This document shows, piece by piece, positions 39,239 through 39,879 of a stretch of 39,879 nucleotides of DNA; positions within the stretch are counted from its first letter, which is position 1; every line of letters begins with the position of its first letter. The translations under genes were made by a program, and so were the position numbers. A model generated the notes under the pieces. It was not told the DNA's origin. It was given only the letters and a program-made list of their open reading frames with translations, and made no database searches. This stretch comes from CAG-791 sp002392385 (GTDB lineage Bacteria; Bacillota; Clostridia; Lachnospirales; Lachnospiraceae): the NCBI GenBank assembly GCA_946616295.1, contig CAMOIU010000024.1, positions 1-39,879 of the forward strand, written 5' to 3'.

Positions 39239-39879
39239 ATGGCAAATCTGGATCTTACCAAACACGGCATCCACGGCGCGAAGGAGATCGTCTACAATCC
39301 TTCCTATGAGCTTCTGTTCGAAGAGGAGATGAAGCCCGAGCTTACCGGCTACGAGAAGGGACAGCTCACCGAACTGGATGCTGTCAACGTCATGACCGGT
39401 ATCTTCACCGGCCGTTCCCCCAAGGACAAATACATCGTTATGGATGAGAACTCCAAGGACACCGTATGGTGGACCACCGAGGAGTATCCGAACGACAACC
39501 ACGTGATGACGCAGGAGACCTGGGAAGCGGTCAAGAAGATCGCCCAGGACGAGCTCTCCGGCAAGAGACTGTTCGTCGTCGACGCCTTCTGCGGCGCCAA
39601 CAAGGACAGCCGCATGGCCGTCCGTTTCATCATGGAAGTGGCCTGGCAGGCTCACTTCGTCAAGAACATGTTCATCGTTCCCACCGCGGAAGAGCTGGAG
39701 ACCTTCGAGCCTGATTTCGTCGTCTACAACGCTTCCCTGGCCAAGGTCGAGAACTATGCCGAGCTCGGCATGCGCAGCGAGACCTGCGCGGCCTTCAACA
39801 TCACCAGCCGTGAGCAGGTCATCATCAACACCTGGTACGGCGGCGAGATGAAGAAGGGCATGTTCTCCATGATGAACTA
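39239..39879 (+). CDS. pckA: Phosphoenolpyruvate carboxykinase (ATP), 5' part
   Basis: The first 213 residues of an ATP-dependent PEP carboxykinase (full proteins are about 530 aa) run off the window end. The enzyme interconverts oxaloacetate plus ATP with PEP, CO2 and ADP in the cytoplasm. In gut anaerobes it often works in the carboxylating direction to save energy. Visible family motifs are GIFTGRSPKDKYIV (substrate-binding Arg), VVDAFCGANKDSRMAVR, and NITSREQVIINTWYGGEMKKGMFSMMNY, which holds the metal-binding Lys region. AGAGG precedes the ATG. The kinase motif lies beyond the window, so intactness cannot be judged. Confidence 0.95.
   Translation, partial: MANLDLTKHGIHGAKEIVYNPSYELLFEEEMKPELTGYEKGQLTELDAVNVMTGIFTGRSPKDKYIVMDENSKDTVWWTTEEYPNDNHVMTQETWEAVKKIAQDELSGKRLFVVDAFCGANKDSRMAVRFIMEVAWQAHFVKNMFIVPTAEELETFEPDFVVYNASLAKVENYAELGMRSETCAAFNITSREQVIINTWYGGEMKKGMFSMMN

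Overview
The window looks like a chromosomal segment of a GC-rich gut Firmicute, most likely a Lachnospiraceae-type Clostridium. The signs are an ATP-type PEP carboxykinase, a DUF1576 membrane protein, MATE and MacB-type exporters, Gram-positive AGGAGG ribosome sites, a LytTR/GHKL two-component system, a GPH symporter beside signal-peptide-less glycosidases, and GGGGACGGTTC hairpin repeats of a kind I recall from clostridial genomes. The genus cannot be fixed from the sequence alone. Because of the high GC, nearly every real gene casts long antisense or off-frame shadow frames, and these were left out.

Layout. (1) 1-4089: a heterodimeric ABC exporter pair (195-3842) bracketed by REP-like hairpin repeats. 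(2) 4090-9083: a NagD-like HAD phosphatase (minus strand), a decayed DeoR-regulator tail, a domain-permuted GH3 beta-glucosidase and a COG2509-type FAD oxidoreductase. (3) 9172-14757: a four-gene, partly overlapping MacAB-type export operon (adaptor, ATPase, second very large adaptor with duplicated inserts, permease). (4) 14897-20401: a DUF1576 membrane protein divergent from a deoxysugar catabolic operon (RhaD-type aldolase, RhaB kinase, fucose/arabinose-isomerase-family protein) that has a clear sigma-A promoter. (5) 20441-25887: a 118-nt nested palindrome, a hotdog thioesterase convergent with and overlapping a YfhO membrane protein, a frameshifted gene remnant, and a MATE transporter fused to an RsbW/HATPase-like domain. 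(6) 26084-27626: a PLP aminotransferase and tRNA-Leu(CAA). (7) 27754-39093: a Gram-positive polysaccharide-utilisation cluster (GH5, GH43, GH2, GPH symporter, GH78, LytTR regulator, GHKL kinase). (8) 39239-end: the 5' part of pckA.

How the genes work together. The glycosidases of region 7 lack signal peptides, so oligosaccharides are probably imported by the GPH symporter and cut in the cytoplasm. Rhamnose released by the GH78 enzyme could feed the isomerase-kinase-aldolase operon of region 4, giving DHAP and lactaldehyde. The adjoining LytTR/GHKL pair probably controls the sugar cluster. Regions 1, 3 and 5 add export and envelope functions. The most unusual items are the MATE-HATPase fusion, the second adaptor with tandemly duplicated inserts, the 118-nt palindrome, and the repeat-bracketed ABC cassette.
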